NCBI RefSeq assembly: GCF_963678975.1
Contig: NC_089285.1
Span: forward strand, 9,596,694-9,660,693
Source of the DNA: Dysidea avara
Taxonomy: Eukaryota; Porifera; Demospongiae; Dictyoceratida; Dysideidae
Length of the DNA stretch: 64,000 nucleotides
Direction: 5' to 3'
The notes beneath the pieces are model-generated. The model searched no databases. It was given only the letters and a program-made list of their open reading frames with translations, and was not told where the DNA came from. The first letter of the stretch is position 1, and every line of letters begins with the position of its first letter. A program made the translations under genes and the position numbers. Below are positions 11,816 through 23,317 of the stretch, one piece after another.

Positions 11816-11923
11816 CTGCTTCATCTTTTTTTCTTCCTGTAGTAAAGAAAAAATGACAGGTTAAAAAGCCCTAAAGCCGGCCATAGGCCGGCTTTGGGGT
11901 ATACAAATACAAAAAGAAGTGAG

Positions 11924-12253
11924 ATCTAATCCAAAACAGCCAAGCTGTAAAAAACAGAGTGCGGCCCTGAGAAAGGCTATGGTGAAAAAAGATGTGAAAT
12001 CCAAGGTGGCGGCCAAGAAATGACTGTGATGGTAGGTTAATGGTAAAAATTTTAATAACAACGATTCAGGTGAATTTGGTGCCGCTTGGTCTTGGCACAA
12101 AATTCACTTGAATTGTCGTTATTAAAATTTTTACCATTAACCTACCATCACAGCCATTTCTTGGCCGCCACCTTGGATTTCACATCTTTTTTCACCATAG
12201 CCTTTCTCAGGGCTGCACTCTGTTTTTTACAGCTTGGCTGTTTTGGATTAGAT
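11924..12253. repeat. Near-perfect palindrome, two 160-bp arms
   Basis: Left arm 11924-12083 and right arm 12094-12253 are reverse complements with only a few mismatches, separated by a 10-bp spacer (GCTTGGTCTT). The symmetry makes the same peptide appear on both strands (for example PLTYHHSHFLAATLDF), which explains the two ORFs here without implying a gene. It may be two head-to-head copies of a dispersed repeat or a foldback element. Confidence 0.95.
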
Positions 12254-12364
12254 ATATATTACAGCTATAGCTGAGGCTGGTATAGCTGTTCAATTATTTT
12301 TTTGATACCAGCTCTTACATTTTTGGTTATTTTGGTTATCAAGTGGTTTACAGGGTATTGGCCA

Positions 12365-12510
12365 TCAGGCATCCACCATGGGTAGCTCCCCGAGTTTGTT
12401 GGCTGTCTCGGTGATCTGCCGTTTGACGACACCCTGCATCTGGTCTCTTCGATAGAGATTGAGGCTTGACCCACCGAGATGATTTGCTTCGTGTTGCAGT
12501 AGCATGTAAG
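12365..12510 (-). CDS. Possible terminal exon, unrecognised
   Basis: A frame without an ATG reads GGSSLNLYRRDQMQGVVKRQ, then ITETANKLGELPMVDA and a stop at 12365-12367. Composition is protein-like and the frame has no odd codons, whereas the overlapping ATG-started frames look random. No family is recognised and the upstream exon was not located. It could be the end of a host gene or of an unclassified element. Confidence 0.3.
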
Positions 12511-12539
12511 GTATAGCTACAGTTATTCAACATACTAAC

Positions 12540-13769
12540 GTATAGCTACGCACTCCAACAACACCAAGTATGCATATTAACTATAACTATAAAGTCACGA
12601 ACGGCTCGATCGTCAAGGCACGGCATGACAATTAAGAGAGCAGCCCGTATTTAACTAATAATAGATTTCATCACTTTCTATAATCATCGAAGATGCCAGG
12701 AGACATCATCGATGTAAAACCTTTGGTAAAAAGGCACCAGGATCTCGAGCTCACGCAGCCAGTTGCATGCTTGCAGGTACCCAATAAGCTTTTAGCTCTT
12801 TGGAGCAAAAAGTGTGCATTTCGAACTTGTGAAGGATGCAAATTTTTTTTAAACACTCTGCGCTAGCTAACGACCGCATCATGGGCTCTGAAATGGCATT
12901 GAAGGTTGGCATTACAATAAGCACTAACTTTTATGCTTTAGGTCCACCTGATACTGATGATCTTTGTTAACTCAAGATAGCACTCTGCAAAGATGCCATA
13001 TTTATATTGCAGGTAAGCAATCTTTGGAAACAAGTTGTTGTTGTTAATTTGTTGTATTAATCTTGTTTCAGGAGGCTCGATCGGAATATTTACAGGGGTT
13101 CCTTCAGTTGTCACTATTTCAATATTAATGGCTTGCAGACCAATCATCATTAAAGGCCTCGTAAAGTCTACAAGCTGTTCCTGAATCTGATGCCTCCGGT
13201 TGAGTTTTTTCCTGGGTCCTCAACCTTCATAGTCCTTACCCTCTGTGTAGATATGAATTAACAACAACTATTATTTAACACATGTATTTGTAAATGTTTA
13301 ATATCATGATACATGCTTGCAGTTATATCCTTACCGTGTAGCTTAAGTGCTATAGCTGTGGTACTCGAAGCGTTTTGTGGCAAGTGGACCATCTCATTTT
13401 CAAATACCATTACGTGGGTAGAGCCTTTCTCGAACTTCCTTAGAGGCTTTCCCTTTTTGTGCTTCTTGAAAAGCATTGTTATACTCGACATTTCCTTCTG
13501 CAGCCTGGTATCGAGAGACTGCACACCGATCAACATAACCATTGTTGATTGATAATATAAATAATTTATCATATAGATCAAGGCATACCCTGGATTCTAC
13601 ACAGACAATAAAATATTCGTGAGAATATCATTGGATGGTGCAAGATTTACTCACCATTCAATGTATTGTATCTTGTCATTTACAATATTATCAGGAAGAA
13701 CCAACATCGGCAGCGAGGGTAAGAACTACATGTTAATTGATACTTATTGTGACATTAATTTTATTAGAT
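12540..13769. other. No gene supported; scattered short frames
   Basis: Several 60-107-residue open frames overlap on both strands (for example 13258-13581 minus, containing LFKKHKKGKPLRKFEKG). None shows a recognisable family or consistent splice sites. The stretch could hold broken exons of the repeat gene that follows at 13770. Confidence 0.35.
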
Positions 13770-14525
13770 CTTCACACAGTAGCTATCATTAAAGCAGAGA
13801 AAATTACGACAATTTAAAGGCTGGGTTTCAGAATTGCTTTAATGAAATAAATTTTATAGAAAGCCCTGAAATAACAATTGATGGAGTTGATTATGAACTG
13901 ATTTTCTATTCATGCAGTGACTACCAGGCATGGAATACTGTATTCAATAGACATGTATAACCTTGTGTGTCTCCTAACCTTAGATGCTCCTTACATCAAT
14001 GGGACTAAAGCAAGCCAATGGGACATTTGCATGCTTGTGGTGCAACATAGACAAAGATAACAGGTAACAATTACATATTTGATGTTTGTTTTTTAACTTT
14101 ATTAATGTTATGAAGACACAATACTTCTTTCCGAGCCCAACAACGAACCATTGAAGCTTTTTTATTTCAACTGAATCAGAGAAGGAGCAAAAGAAAGGGC
14201 AGTGCCACCCTCCCCTCCTACACATCCCACTATCCATTGTCATCCCAGATAAGCTGCACTTGATGGTGCGCATCACAGATGTATTAACCAGAAATTTAAT
14301 TCTTGGAGCACTAGCATATGATGCCCAGCACAGAGGAGGAACTGGAGAGGCCAATGATCTCAAAGCTAATTGAAAATATTCGAAGCTGTGGGGTCTCCTT
14401 CAAAGTATACCCCAAGAAAATGATGAATACGAGTTTACCTCATTGGTACGCAATGATAAAAAAAGCTACGTGAGAAGTAGCAAAAAAATTGGTGGATTGT
14501 CAACCCAAAGACTATTCTCAAAAGA
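13770..14525 (+). pseudogene. Degraded gene of an unclassified repetitive family
   Basis: Plus-strand pieces in different frames give a consistent series: NLKAGFQNCFNEINFIESPE with ITIDGVDYELIFYSCSDYQ; then MLLTSMGLKQANGTFACLWC with NIDKDNR, a putative CxxC zinc site; then HPPLLHIPLSIVIPDKLHLM with VRITDVLTRNLI; then frames like SLVRNDKKSYVRSSKKIGGL. I associate this motif series with repetitive, transposase-like genes of sponges and cnidarians, but cannot name the superfamily. Frame changes and stops occur between the pieces, and apparent introns separate some. It is broken at the 3' end by the MITE starting at 14546. Confidence 0.55.
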
Positions 14526-14545
14526 TGTCAAGGCACTTTAGGAGG

Positions 14546-15183
14546 TAATTGTGACCGGATTTCACAAAACCAGGCTTCCACACACACAAAATCAAACTTA
14601 CGATTTTACCAGAAATGGATTGCTGGTCTAATACACTATCATATTTCACACTGTACTTCCTTCAGCACTGACAAGTCTGGTTTCTGTAGCAGCTTTCTTC
14701 CGACCCTGTCAAAGCCACGAGTGTGAGATTGGCACCATTAAATGGCCATGGCTTTGTGATAATGGTGTGTAGTGAGCTGGGACTTCACAGAGAGCTCGCC
14801 AATAGTGTTCTCAGTCAATTTGGAGTAATTTGAGGGCCATGGAGGGCCATGGAGAGCCCAAACGTGGCCTCTGGATTCCAATCGTCTTCTTACTCCATTT
14901 TATACCCGTATATTAAGACCACCGTCCACCCCCACCCTCCCACCCTATTACTACCATCTGTGATATTATTACCCGCTCGAAAAAAGCTGCTCAAAACAGG
15001 GCAAATTTTGGGTATCAGAAATGTATACACCCACTCAGTGATAGCTAGTGAACAGATGAACAATTGGTGCAAATTTTGTTTGCACAGCTGTAGGCACTGG
15101 GAAGTTATTACACAATGATTCCTTAAAATCGCCATATCTCCTAACAAAGCTTTGTGCGTCGAAGCCTTGTTTTGTCACAATTG
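14546..15183. mobile_element. MITE with AATTGTGAC ends
   Basis: The left end reads AATTGTGACC, a short insert, then AAAACCAGGCTTCCAC. The reverse complement of the right end reads AATTGTGACAAAACAAGGCTTCGAC. The interior has no coding potential. The ends resemble the TGTGACCG ends of the MITE at 60932, suggesting a common superfamily. The target duplication is not clear. Confidence 0.55.
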
Positions 15184-15521
15184 TACATTGAGCTGCTTTC
15201 ACACTATTATTCTATAGGGCTTTGTAAATCTGTTTGACACTATTAAAGGAAGCCATGCATCAGTAAATACAACTAGAATTGAATAGATGGTATGAATTCT
15301 ACTAGCTATTGGATGTTTAAAGGCCTTTTCACATATAAAGCAGATTAGAAGTGGATTGAGTGTGGTTTGTGGTGAAGCCAGATTCAATGCACATAGAATG
15401 GTTTCACATAAAACCTAAAGTAAAGCGATTTAATTTGTTACTGAATTGTCACATGACACAATTATTATGTCACCACTCAGTGATAATTGCACTAGATTGC
15501 GCGTGAATAGTGTAGATTAAT

Positions 15522-16945
15522 ATGGCGGCACTGCTTATGCTTACCTCTTTAGCGCTATTTATGCTATGGAAAATTATTGATATGCGAAGAAGAAATATTT
15601 ACAACAAACACAGAAGACAATGCTTGCTGCTCAAGAGGCTCAATGATCGAAAGAAGTGTGTTACAGAAAGAAGAAGACATAGAAGGCCAGTGAATGATCA
15701 TTCTACTGTTTTGAATGCTTTCTTGTATGTTTTTACTCCTACACGTATAAACTGGTCTAGCTATTTGCAAATTGCAATTGTTTAACATGTACGTAGCTAT
15801 GTGTAATACATAACTGTATATTTTTAAACTGTAGGATGTACTTGTTTGCTGCACTCTGTAACAAGAGAGTTATTCGTAGTGTGTGGGTTAAACCAAGGAG
15901 AACTGGATACTGGGATGCAGCCAAGAGAGGAATATTTGGAGATGAGTGGTGGATTGATAATTTGCGTATGAGCAAGGCAACGTTTATTAAACTCTGCACT
16001 GAGTTACAACCATACTTGAAGAAAGATCCGTGTAGAAGTCGTGCACCAATTGCTGTTGATCAGCAAGTAGCAGTAACCATTTGGAGACTGGCAACAAATG
16101 TTGAATATCGGACCATCAGTGCTTTATTTGGAATTGGCATTTCCACTGTATGTGAAACTGTACATCGAACATGTCACGCTATCTCTGAAAATTTATTGTC
16201 AAGATATATCAAGTTGCCACAAGAAGAGCAATTGAAGGAAATTATAAGAGAATTTGAAACCCTCTGGGGATTTCCTCAAACAGTCGGAGCAATCGATGGG
16301 TCACACATACCTATTTTGAAACCCCAAGAGTGTCCTTCAGACTACTACAATCGTAAAGGCTTCTATTCCATAATTGTTCAGGCTGTGGTAGATTCTCAAG
16401 GCAGGTTTATTGACGTCAATATTGGATGGCCAGGTAAAGTTCATGATGCTCGTGTACTTGCCAACTCTACAATTTATAAGAAATGTAATGATGGAACATA
16501 CCTTCCTAACTGGAATAGGCATATTAACGAAGTTGATGTACCTTTGGTAATCCTTGGTGACCCTGCTTACCCACTGTTACCTTGGTTGATGAAACCATTT
16601 GCTGATACTGGTAACCTGACTAGGCAACAACAGCAGCAGTATAACTATAGACAAAGCAGAGCAAGAATGGTTGTAGAAAATGCTTTTGGCAGGCTAAAGG
16701 GAAGGTGGAGGTGTCTATTGAAACGAATGGATTATTTAAGTGTTGAAAGTGTTACGCATGTTGTAGCATCTTGTTTAGTTTTACACAATGTCTGTGAGAT
16801 GAATGGTGATCGCTGTCGTCCAGAATGGGTTCATCATGATTCATTAACTCGAGGGGACACAACTTCACCTGCAGATGTCACGAGACATGCAACCCCTTCA
16901 GCTAACAACATACGAAATGCACTTAAAGACTATGTAAATCAGTAA
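15522..16945 (+). CDS. Harbinger (HARBI1-like) transposase
   Basis: The main exon (15836-16945) encodes 369 residues without interruption. DDE motifs are in order: QTVGAIDGSHIPILKP (first Asp), LVILGDPAYPLLPWLMKP (second Asp) and MVVENAFGRLKGRWRCL (Glu). An N-terminal helix-turn-helix-like region (YRTISALFGIGISTVCETVH) precedes them. A basic upstream exon (15522 to about 15740, rich in RRRNIYNKHRRQ) probably supplies the N-terminus, joined across a short intron before 15836. Length and motif spacing fit animal Harbinger transposases. It acts with the Myb/SANT partner on the opposite strand, which in characterised Harbinger elements helps nuclear entry and end recognition. Confidence 0.9.
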
Positions 16946-17008
16946 TTGTAACACACTAGTATTAATATTATCACATGCTAAAGATACAACTTATCACAAA
17001 TACAATTC

Positions 17009-18188
17009 TTAATCAGAAGGTGGCTCCATAGTGCTGGTAGTAGCATCATGCTGTGTATCTGCGGCATTTGAGTAGTAGTGGTGGCCATATGGTGGATGAG
17101 CACTACTAGAATAGGAGGGAAAACCACCTGATGAATAACCTAGTGGTGGAAAATTCATGGCAGGAGATATGGCTTGTGCCATTTGCGTCATTACAGACTG
17201 AAACATAGACATCATCCGATCCTCTCGCTCCTCTTCCCGTTTTAAACGCCTCTCCTCCCGCTGTTCTTCCATTTCCATCCACTTTTTTGTTGCTTCCTCT
17301 GCTCTTTGTTCAGCCTTTTCATCAAATTTCATCAGCTTTTCTATAATGTCTGAAGTGTCTTTCCCTTTACGCTTGAGCCCTGTCAGTACAAACAATATGG
17401 CTGTATGTATGTACACAATAACATACTTTTTCCCCATGCCTTTTCTGATACTGTGGTAGTACTAGCACTTGCAGAAGCAGTAATGGTAGTGGTAGCATTT
17501 GTGTGTAGTGTTGAGGCTGTGGTACTTGTACCTATAAATTACATTTGAAATTACAGCAAGCTAAGTTATATGGTACCCAAATCCTTTGCTCCCTGCTGAT
17601 CCTGTATTTGTTGATCACATCCTGCCATTTCACTATGTATACTGGAGGATAGCTCAGTAGAAGTGCTCTCTCTTGATGGAGAAGATGTTAACGAATTAAC
17701 ATATCCACTACCATCTTCCACATCTTCTGTTGATATGCTTATAACACACACAAATTTAAACTATTCTAACCATCCAGCAACTCCTTGGCACTTGCTGTAG
17801 TAACTCCAGAATTTTCCATAACTACTACAGGCTGTGATGTAGCCCTTGTAGCCAGAATGGCATCAATTTCTTCATAAAAAGGGCAGACAGTTCGTTTGTT
17901 ACCTGTTTGCCTGTTCTTGTCCTTACCCTACCATGAAACCTTATGGTATAAACCAGAATTCAACACTCATTATACCTTTCTATACTTCTGAGTCAAGTTT
18001 TTGACCTTTGTACGGCATTGGTGCCACGTGTAAATGAACCCCTGCTCATTAAGCTTCTCTGCTATGTCTTCATATATAGCTTTATTGCGCGTAACAGAAT
18101 CCAGTTTCTCTTGTACACTACTTTCTCCCCAAATTGCTATCAATGCACGGGTAGCATTATTAGTCCAGCCTGCAGCTGTTCCGGCCAT
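17009..18188 (-). CDS. Myb/SANT-like DNA-binding partner of Harbinger
   Basis: A multi-exon gene on the minus strand. Exon 1 (about 18188-17976) encodes the trihelix/SANT-type domain (TNNATRALIAIWGESSVQEK, WHQCRTKVKNLTQKYRK) and ends at a GTATAATG donor. Exon 2 (about 17925-17773) continues it with KDKNRQTGNKRTVCPFYEEI, a hallmark of this domain's end. Ser/Thr-rich exons follow at about 17742-17575 and 17531-17425. The last exon (about 17379-17009) has a highly charged predicted coiled coil (EEREDRMMSMFQSVMTQMAQ). Frames continue between exons without visible damage. Exon edges are inferred from GT/AG sites and reading frame. Confidence 0.8.
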
Positions 18189-18496
18189 TGTTCTTGCGCG
18201 AAATGTCTATGTTTGTCATGTGTACAGCGGCGTCCGTTGTATGGATGCGCATTCAATCCGCACAAACCACCTTGGTAAGTGGCTTCAGTTGATTGCGAAT
18301 TGAAACCACATTGTGCTAATTCGCTTCTAATGTGAAACCTCTCAAAGCAGTTCTAATGCGCATTGAAATGTAATGTGAAAAGGCCTTATAATAGTACTGG
18401 ACAATCTATATAGGGCAGTGATTAGGTAGATGATTTCTTAAAGCTGAAAAAAAAAGTGATGGGTATCAGCCAGGTAACATAACTCCTTATACTCAC

Positions 18497-18639
18497 ACCC
18501 TCATTAAACATATTCCTGGCTTCATTAGAGAACACAGGTCTATAATGTTGTTTAGTTGTCAAGGTAAGCTGCATGTTGTGGGATGAATAATGGCTTGCAC
18601 TTGCAATTGATACAGGAGTCGAGAAGTTGAACGATGACA
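18497..18639 (-). CDS. Candidate isolated exon, unrecognised
   Basis: A 143-bp minus-strand segment with a pyrimidine-rich acceptor (TTTTTTAG) at its start and a strong donor (GTGAGTAT) at its end. The frame encodes SSFNFSTPVSIASASHYSSH, then NMQLTLTTKQHYRP and VFSNEARNMFNEG. Good splice signals on both sides make it a plausible host exon, but neighbouring exons and family are unknown. Confidence 0.35.
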
Positions 18640-18950
18640 CTAAAAAACTATTTTAGAAAAAGTAATAGGCATGAGCCAGCATCAGATATGCTAACTAAAA
18701 GTACAATACAAGCGAATTCATTACAGAAGAAAACGAGCATACACGTAAGTCATCATTAAATGTACACTACATAAAACTGTTCTTTGGTAGAAAACAGTGC
18801 GGCACAACAAAGAGACAAAGGATGACAATACCAATTAATTAATGAACAGTATGCATGCTCAATTTTATTATTATTAGTGTGTAAGCCACAAGTTTAAATT
18901 AAAAGAAAGCATACAATGTTATGTATTTTAATTGTGAAGGGGACATATAG

Positions 18951-19310
18951 TAGTGTTGTGAACGGATATGGAAAACCGGTTATTAACCGGTATTGTCTAG
19001 GTCAAGCCAATTATTGACTAAGAAGCCTTTTAACAGGTTTTGCCCACCCACTTGGTAAACCATAAATTACCCCTGCTGACAAGTGTTAACATCACAACAT
19101 AACCTCAAAGCATGTGTAAATATGTGTTTGTAATAGCTGTTATTGTAAGGCAGGATGTTGATGGTCACTTTGGTACCACCCTAAGGCTTCCAAAAGGCAT
19201 GTTTAGTGCCATAATGTCTGCTAATTTACAATCCGACAATAACCGGTCAATATCCAATTATTCACCTTCCAATAACCGGTTTTAGTAAACTCTGCAGGTT
19301 CACAGCACTA
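18951..19310. mobile_element. hAT-type MITE with 8-bp target duplication
   Basis: A 360-bp element bounded by TAGTGTTGTGAAC (left) and the reverse complement TAGTGCTGTGAAC (right), flanked on both sides by ACATATAG (18943-18950 and 19311-19318). The 8-bp duplication and TAGTG ends fit the hAT superfamily. Subterminal ACCGGTTATT motifs are repeated in both orientations, as expected for transposase-binding sites. There is no coding capacity. Confidence 0.93.
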
Positions 19311-19436
19311 ACATATAGCCATATACCATAGTTGAGAAACATACTTCACAATACACAAAATGTTTACATTCAGCAAGCTAAGAGACAGTAATATTTTCTG
19401 GTGGTTAAACAATGTGGATTAGACAAAAAATAACCT

Positions 19437-19512
19437 TAATTATTTATTAAGGCTTTACAGCACAAGTGCATAAGGCTTGTTGGACACCTAGTCCTACAGC
19501 CCATTAAAGATG
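19437..19512. repeat. Short dispersed repeat, copy 1
   Basis: The phrase TTTATTAAGGCTTTACAGCA and the following GGACACCTAGTCCTACAGCC recur at 60670-60750 with few changes. Possibly a SINE end or a conserved tail; too short to classify. Confidence 0.7.
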
Positions 19513-20983
19513 TGGAAGATAGTATGTTTCATAAGTTACAGACAGGAAAAAGAATCCATCGTTGAGCCTAGACAGTCTTGAAGCTGCAGTTCCAATTTAT
19601 GAATGGCTAATGCAAGTGCTGTTACATGCAAGGGGATATATGATGCGTACATAATATACATAATATATATAAGTGGAACAAACGTATGTTCGATTGTATA
19701 GTTTAGAAATGCATAGTACATACTGCCCCCACCAACCAGAGCTCTGATGTAGCCAGTAAGGAGTGTATGCTAGAAATTTTGGACCCTCATTAATTAAGTC
19801 ATATGCTATTATGCTAGTCCATTTAAAGGATTGAGTAATGGGTTAAGCAGTAAAGTAGTAATGAGTTAAATAGTTAATGCATCCTGCAGGGATCTTCAAT
19901 TCACAAAACACACAATTGTGTGGACATGAATCAGAATGATGAAATACACTCACCTCATCCAAGTGAATATTACAAAAGTCCCACTTCATCAGAAACTTGA
20001 CTCAAAGACATCCTTTTTATTCTGTTTGAAAAATAATAATAAAACATTCATAGGTCTTCTTCTAAACATTAAATGCTATTACCAAATAGGTTGCTTGGAA
20101 AAGAATCCATTACATTGCATTCCATTACTATCACACACACACGCACATGCACACACACACGCACTACTACACTACATACACAAACCAAGCAAAGCCTATG
20201 ATAACATTGCAGAACACAGCTATTGCCACCCAGTGAGCCAGTTCAAAAACCTGCATCCTGTGCAGACAAAACTGTGTGGGCTGCTTCCCAGTTGAAAAAT
20301 CATGTAAACAGCCGAGTATGCTGGAGCAATGTGAGCAGGGGTTTATCTAGGGAGGCGGGACACAGGCCCCCTGGGTTACAGTACGCATCAAAATAAAGTT
20401 AACGTAGCGTAGTGTAATTACGCCGTAATGCATTAGTAAAACAATAGGTTTTGTGCTGTAATTACGCTGTAGTTATGATGTAATTACGAAATGTATATTG
20501 TGCGTATTGTAGGCCTGTACGTATAGCTATACTGTACGAGCAGTAATTCAATTAACCATGTTTGATTTTTTGTTACAGGTAGAGTTATACCACATTAGTT
20601 CCGTGTCCCCGGCCAGTGACCAGCAAGCAAGCCAGCCAGAGGTCTGGCGAGAGCTCAACCTAGTGCTACTCAGCAAATACTACGTGGCTACCCTATTATA
20701 TAAATGTTTGTATGTATAAAACATGGCAAGTGAAACTATGAGCTATTCTAAAATGGCCAAGGCAGCACTCGCCACTAGCCTAGCTACATACTAGTGTGCC
20801 TCTAAGAAAGAGCTACACGCAATAACTAACCTCAACTACCTTTCCTTTCAAGTTGGTAAACACACAGACTCGCACGCCAGCAAGTGAACGTTGGAGGAGC
20901 ATAGATAGTAGAGCAATCACAATGTAGCTAGTTGGCATTGTTTAGAACAGATAATTCCAGTATCACGTGTAATTCCTCGAATA
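19513..20983. other. No gene recognised
   Basis: Contains a short CA-rich run near 20130-20165. At 20338-20385 there is a GGGGTTTATCTAGGGAGGCGG-like string that resembles one end of some hAT elements, but I found no partner end. The rest shows nothing I can support. Confidence 0.4.
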
Positions 20984-23317
20984 ATGGTGCTATCGTCCTA
21001 CGCCTATCAACGGATCCTGGAACATTACTTCGCTGGACACAAGGCTCCTTCTATTGAAAAGAAAATGCGGGGCGACGGCATCCGTGTTACGCGAGTGGGA
21101 ATATGGAAATTCCTGAAGAAATACCAGTCAACTGGTACGATTGCAAGAAGAGAAGGTGGAGGAAGACCCAGTGTGTTGACCCCAGAGGTTCGTTTAATTG
21201 TGGACCAGCAAATGCTAAAGGATGACGAAACAACCGCTTACCAGGTTGGCTTTGTTGATCAAATAATGTTACCTATGATATCCTGTAATTCCAGCTATAT
21301 AAGATTCTCAAACAAGGGAATAGATATATCTCTTTCTACTATTTTGCGATGCCGGACAACACTGGGATGGATCTACAGAGGCAGTGCATACTGCCAATTG
21401 ATTCGGCAGGTAAACAAGGAGAAGCGGTTGGAGTGGGTAAGAGAATACCTGGATGAGTGTGATGATGGTTTTGACAATGTCATATGGACTGATGAGTCAT
21501 CTATACAGTGCGAGGCTCACAAGCGGCACTGCTACCGCAAGAAAGGATGTGCACCGAAAAGGAACCCCAGGTTAGATATGGGTAGTAGTAGTGTAGTACA
21601 ACTCTTCTTATAACAAGGGGTAGTCACTACCAATAGTCTTGTAGAACCATCTGCAACCGGAATCAAAATTTTTGATCATTTAATTTCACATAAAAAGGGC
21701 CTTGATTGCTTGACTGTTTGTATTACAACGTCCAATAACTTCTTGTTTTGTGAACAGGATAGGTTGTAATTACTAAGGTGCTTGATTGCCTCCTTCAATG
21801 ACTACTTGGTTGCTTGATTCAGCACGAACTAACCTCTTGAATGCTTGATTTCACTTTGATCTCGGTCGCAGATGGTTCTACAGGACTATTGGTAGTGTCC
21901 ACCCCTTGTGTAATGTCAGAGGAAGTCTAACACACACATTATGTGATGTCAAGGAATTCATGTTAATTGCATATCTTGACTTTTAACCTAACACTTAATC
22001 TTGCATGTTATGATGCAGTGGAACCTCTCTTAATGGTCACCTTAGTTGGGTGGTCACCTCAGCATAATGGCCACATGATTGTTGTCCAGCACCCAGTCAG
22101 TTTATGCAGAAATAGTGTGCATTAAGCAGTACCTCCATAACATGTAGCTTTTGGAGACCCAAACAGAAAAAAAAAGCCTCTCACAAAGCGGCAAGCAACA
22201 GCCATGATGGTGAGTAAACTAGTTACACTACTTTATATAACTTTTTATACCCACAGTTGTTAGCTTTGTCTTTTTTGTTGCATTATTCCAATTAAAGATC
22301 ATCTCATGATATGTTGAGCTCTTGAACAATTGTTTAGTTACCAAGTAATTGTCTTTCCAGTCTAAAAATAAAAGGCTTTTCCTTCAATGGCTTTGCAGGG
22401 TAGTGGTTTGTGGCTCTTAGTACTTGTACATGTAGGTGCACACATGAAAATGATAGCACCCGCCAAATTCAAACAGTTATCCTCCTAAAATAGTTCTTAG
22501 TTCTGAGCTCGAGTTCATATTATTCAGGTTTCACTGTACATGCTGTGTTATATTATGTGACCTGCAAAACGAAAACCCGGCTAGTGTGCACAATTCTGTT
22601 TTGAGATAAATGCCATTGAAATAAATTGGGTAAAAAAATTGTGTACCACAAAAGCATGTTTCAATCACTTCAGTAAACAGTGAAAATCTCTAATACATCA
22701 CAGGTTTTGCCCTTTTCATGGAGAGTAAGAATATCGCAGACCGAAACATCCTATTAAGGTCCATGTTTGGGCTGGCATCAGTTTGAAGGGGCCAACCAAA
22801 ATTGTTATCTTTGAGGGAATTATGGATGCAGAACTCTACATCAAAATCATTCGGAAAGCCTTATTGCCTTTCATTGAGGAAAAATTTCCAGTCTGCCACC
22901 GTTTTATGCAGGACAATGATCCGAAGCACACCTCTAAGAAAGCACAGAAATTCTTTGAAGATAACAATGTTGAGTGGTGGAAAACTGCTGCTGAGTCCCC
23001 CGACCTCAATCCTAGAGAACCTGTGGCATGAGCTTAAGGAGTTCATTAGAAGGGAAGTGAAGCCACATACTAAGGATGAGCTAATTGAAGGGATTAAGAG
23101 GTTTTGGGCTACAGTTGACAGGAGGAAGTGTACCAGGTACTAGAGTATAACTTGTAAATGTGGACTCTTAAAAATGAGCATTTCTGTAAATTTGTGTCTG
23201 GTTAACATTTTGTACTTGCTCTACCGTAATTTTATTGCCATCTGCAGGTACATTCGCCACTTGGCGAAGGTGATCCCGAATGTTGTCGAAGTTGGTGGAG
23301 AACCCACTGGTTACTAA
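20984..23317 (+). pseudogene. Tc1-like transposase split by introns
   Basis: Exon 1 (20984-21570) has the helix-turn-helix region (GIWKFLKKYQSTGTIARREG, GGRPSVLTPE) and the first catalytic Asp (NVIWTDESSIQCEAHKRH). It ends at CCCAG|GTTAG. Exon 2 starts at 22740 after an AG and keeps frame (NPRPKHPIKVHVWAGISLKG); it holds the second Asp (RFMQDNDPKHTSKKAQKFFE) and the Glu region (NLWHELKEFIRREVKP). It ends at CCAG|GTACT (23136). Exon 3 (23248-23317) supplies the family-typical end, YIRHLAKVIPNVVEVGGEPT then GY and a stop. A further 50-bp intron may lie at 21245-21294. A frameshift at about 23020, apparently 2 bp lost in the NPIENLW motif, and a probable 1-bp change near 21308 indicate a pseudogene. 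Spliced Tc1 genes are less usual than single-exon ones. Confidence 0.8.
21611..21911. mobile_element. MITE inside the Tc1-gene intron
   Basis: About 300 bp with inverted ends of roughly 50 bp. The left end reads ACAAGGGGTAGTCACTACCA and continues with TAGAACCATCTGCAACCG. The reverse complement of the right end reads ACAAGGGGTGGACACTACCA and continues with TAGAACCATCTGCGACCG. TA occurs at both borders. It lies wholly within the 21571-22739 intron and accounts for part of that intron's length. Confidence 0.85.

Larger units (their letters stand above)
15319..18386. mobile_element. PIF/Harbinger DNA transposon, apparently complete
   Basis: A 3.07-kb element with the two-gene layout typical of Harbinger: a DDE transposase on the plus strand and a Myb/SANT-like protein on the minus strand, converging near 16945-17009. 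The ends are short inverted repeats built on AAGGCCTTTTCACAT (left about 15319, right about 18386). A 3-bp TTA lies at both borders, matching the family's TWA target preference, though the palindromic AAGGCCTT makes the exact edge ambiguous. Both genes look intact, so the element could be recent. Confidence 0.85.

Noticed and set aside
11861-12274. Two opposed ORFs encoding the same peptide
   Set aside because: The palindrome forces identical peptides on both strands; no independent coding evidence.
20338-20480. hAT-like end (GGGGTTTATCTAGGG)
   Set aside because: No matching opposite end or flanking duplication was found, so it is not annotated as an element.
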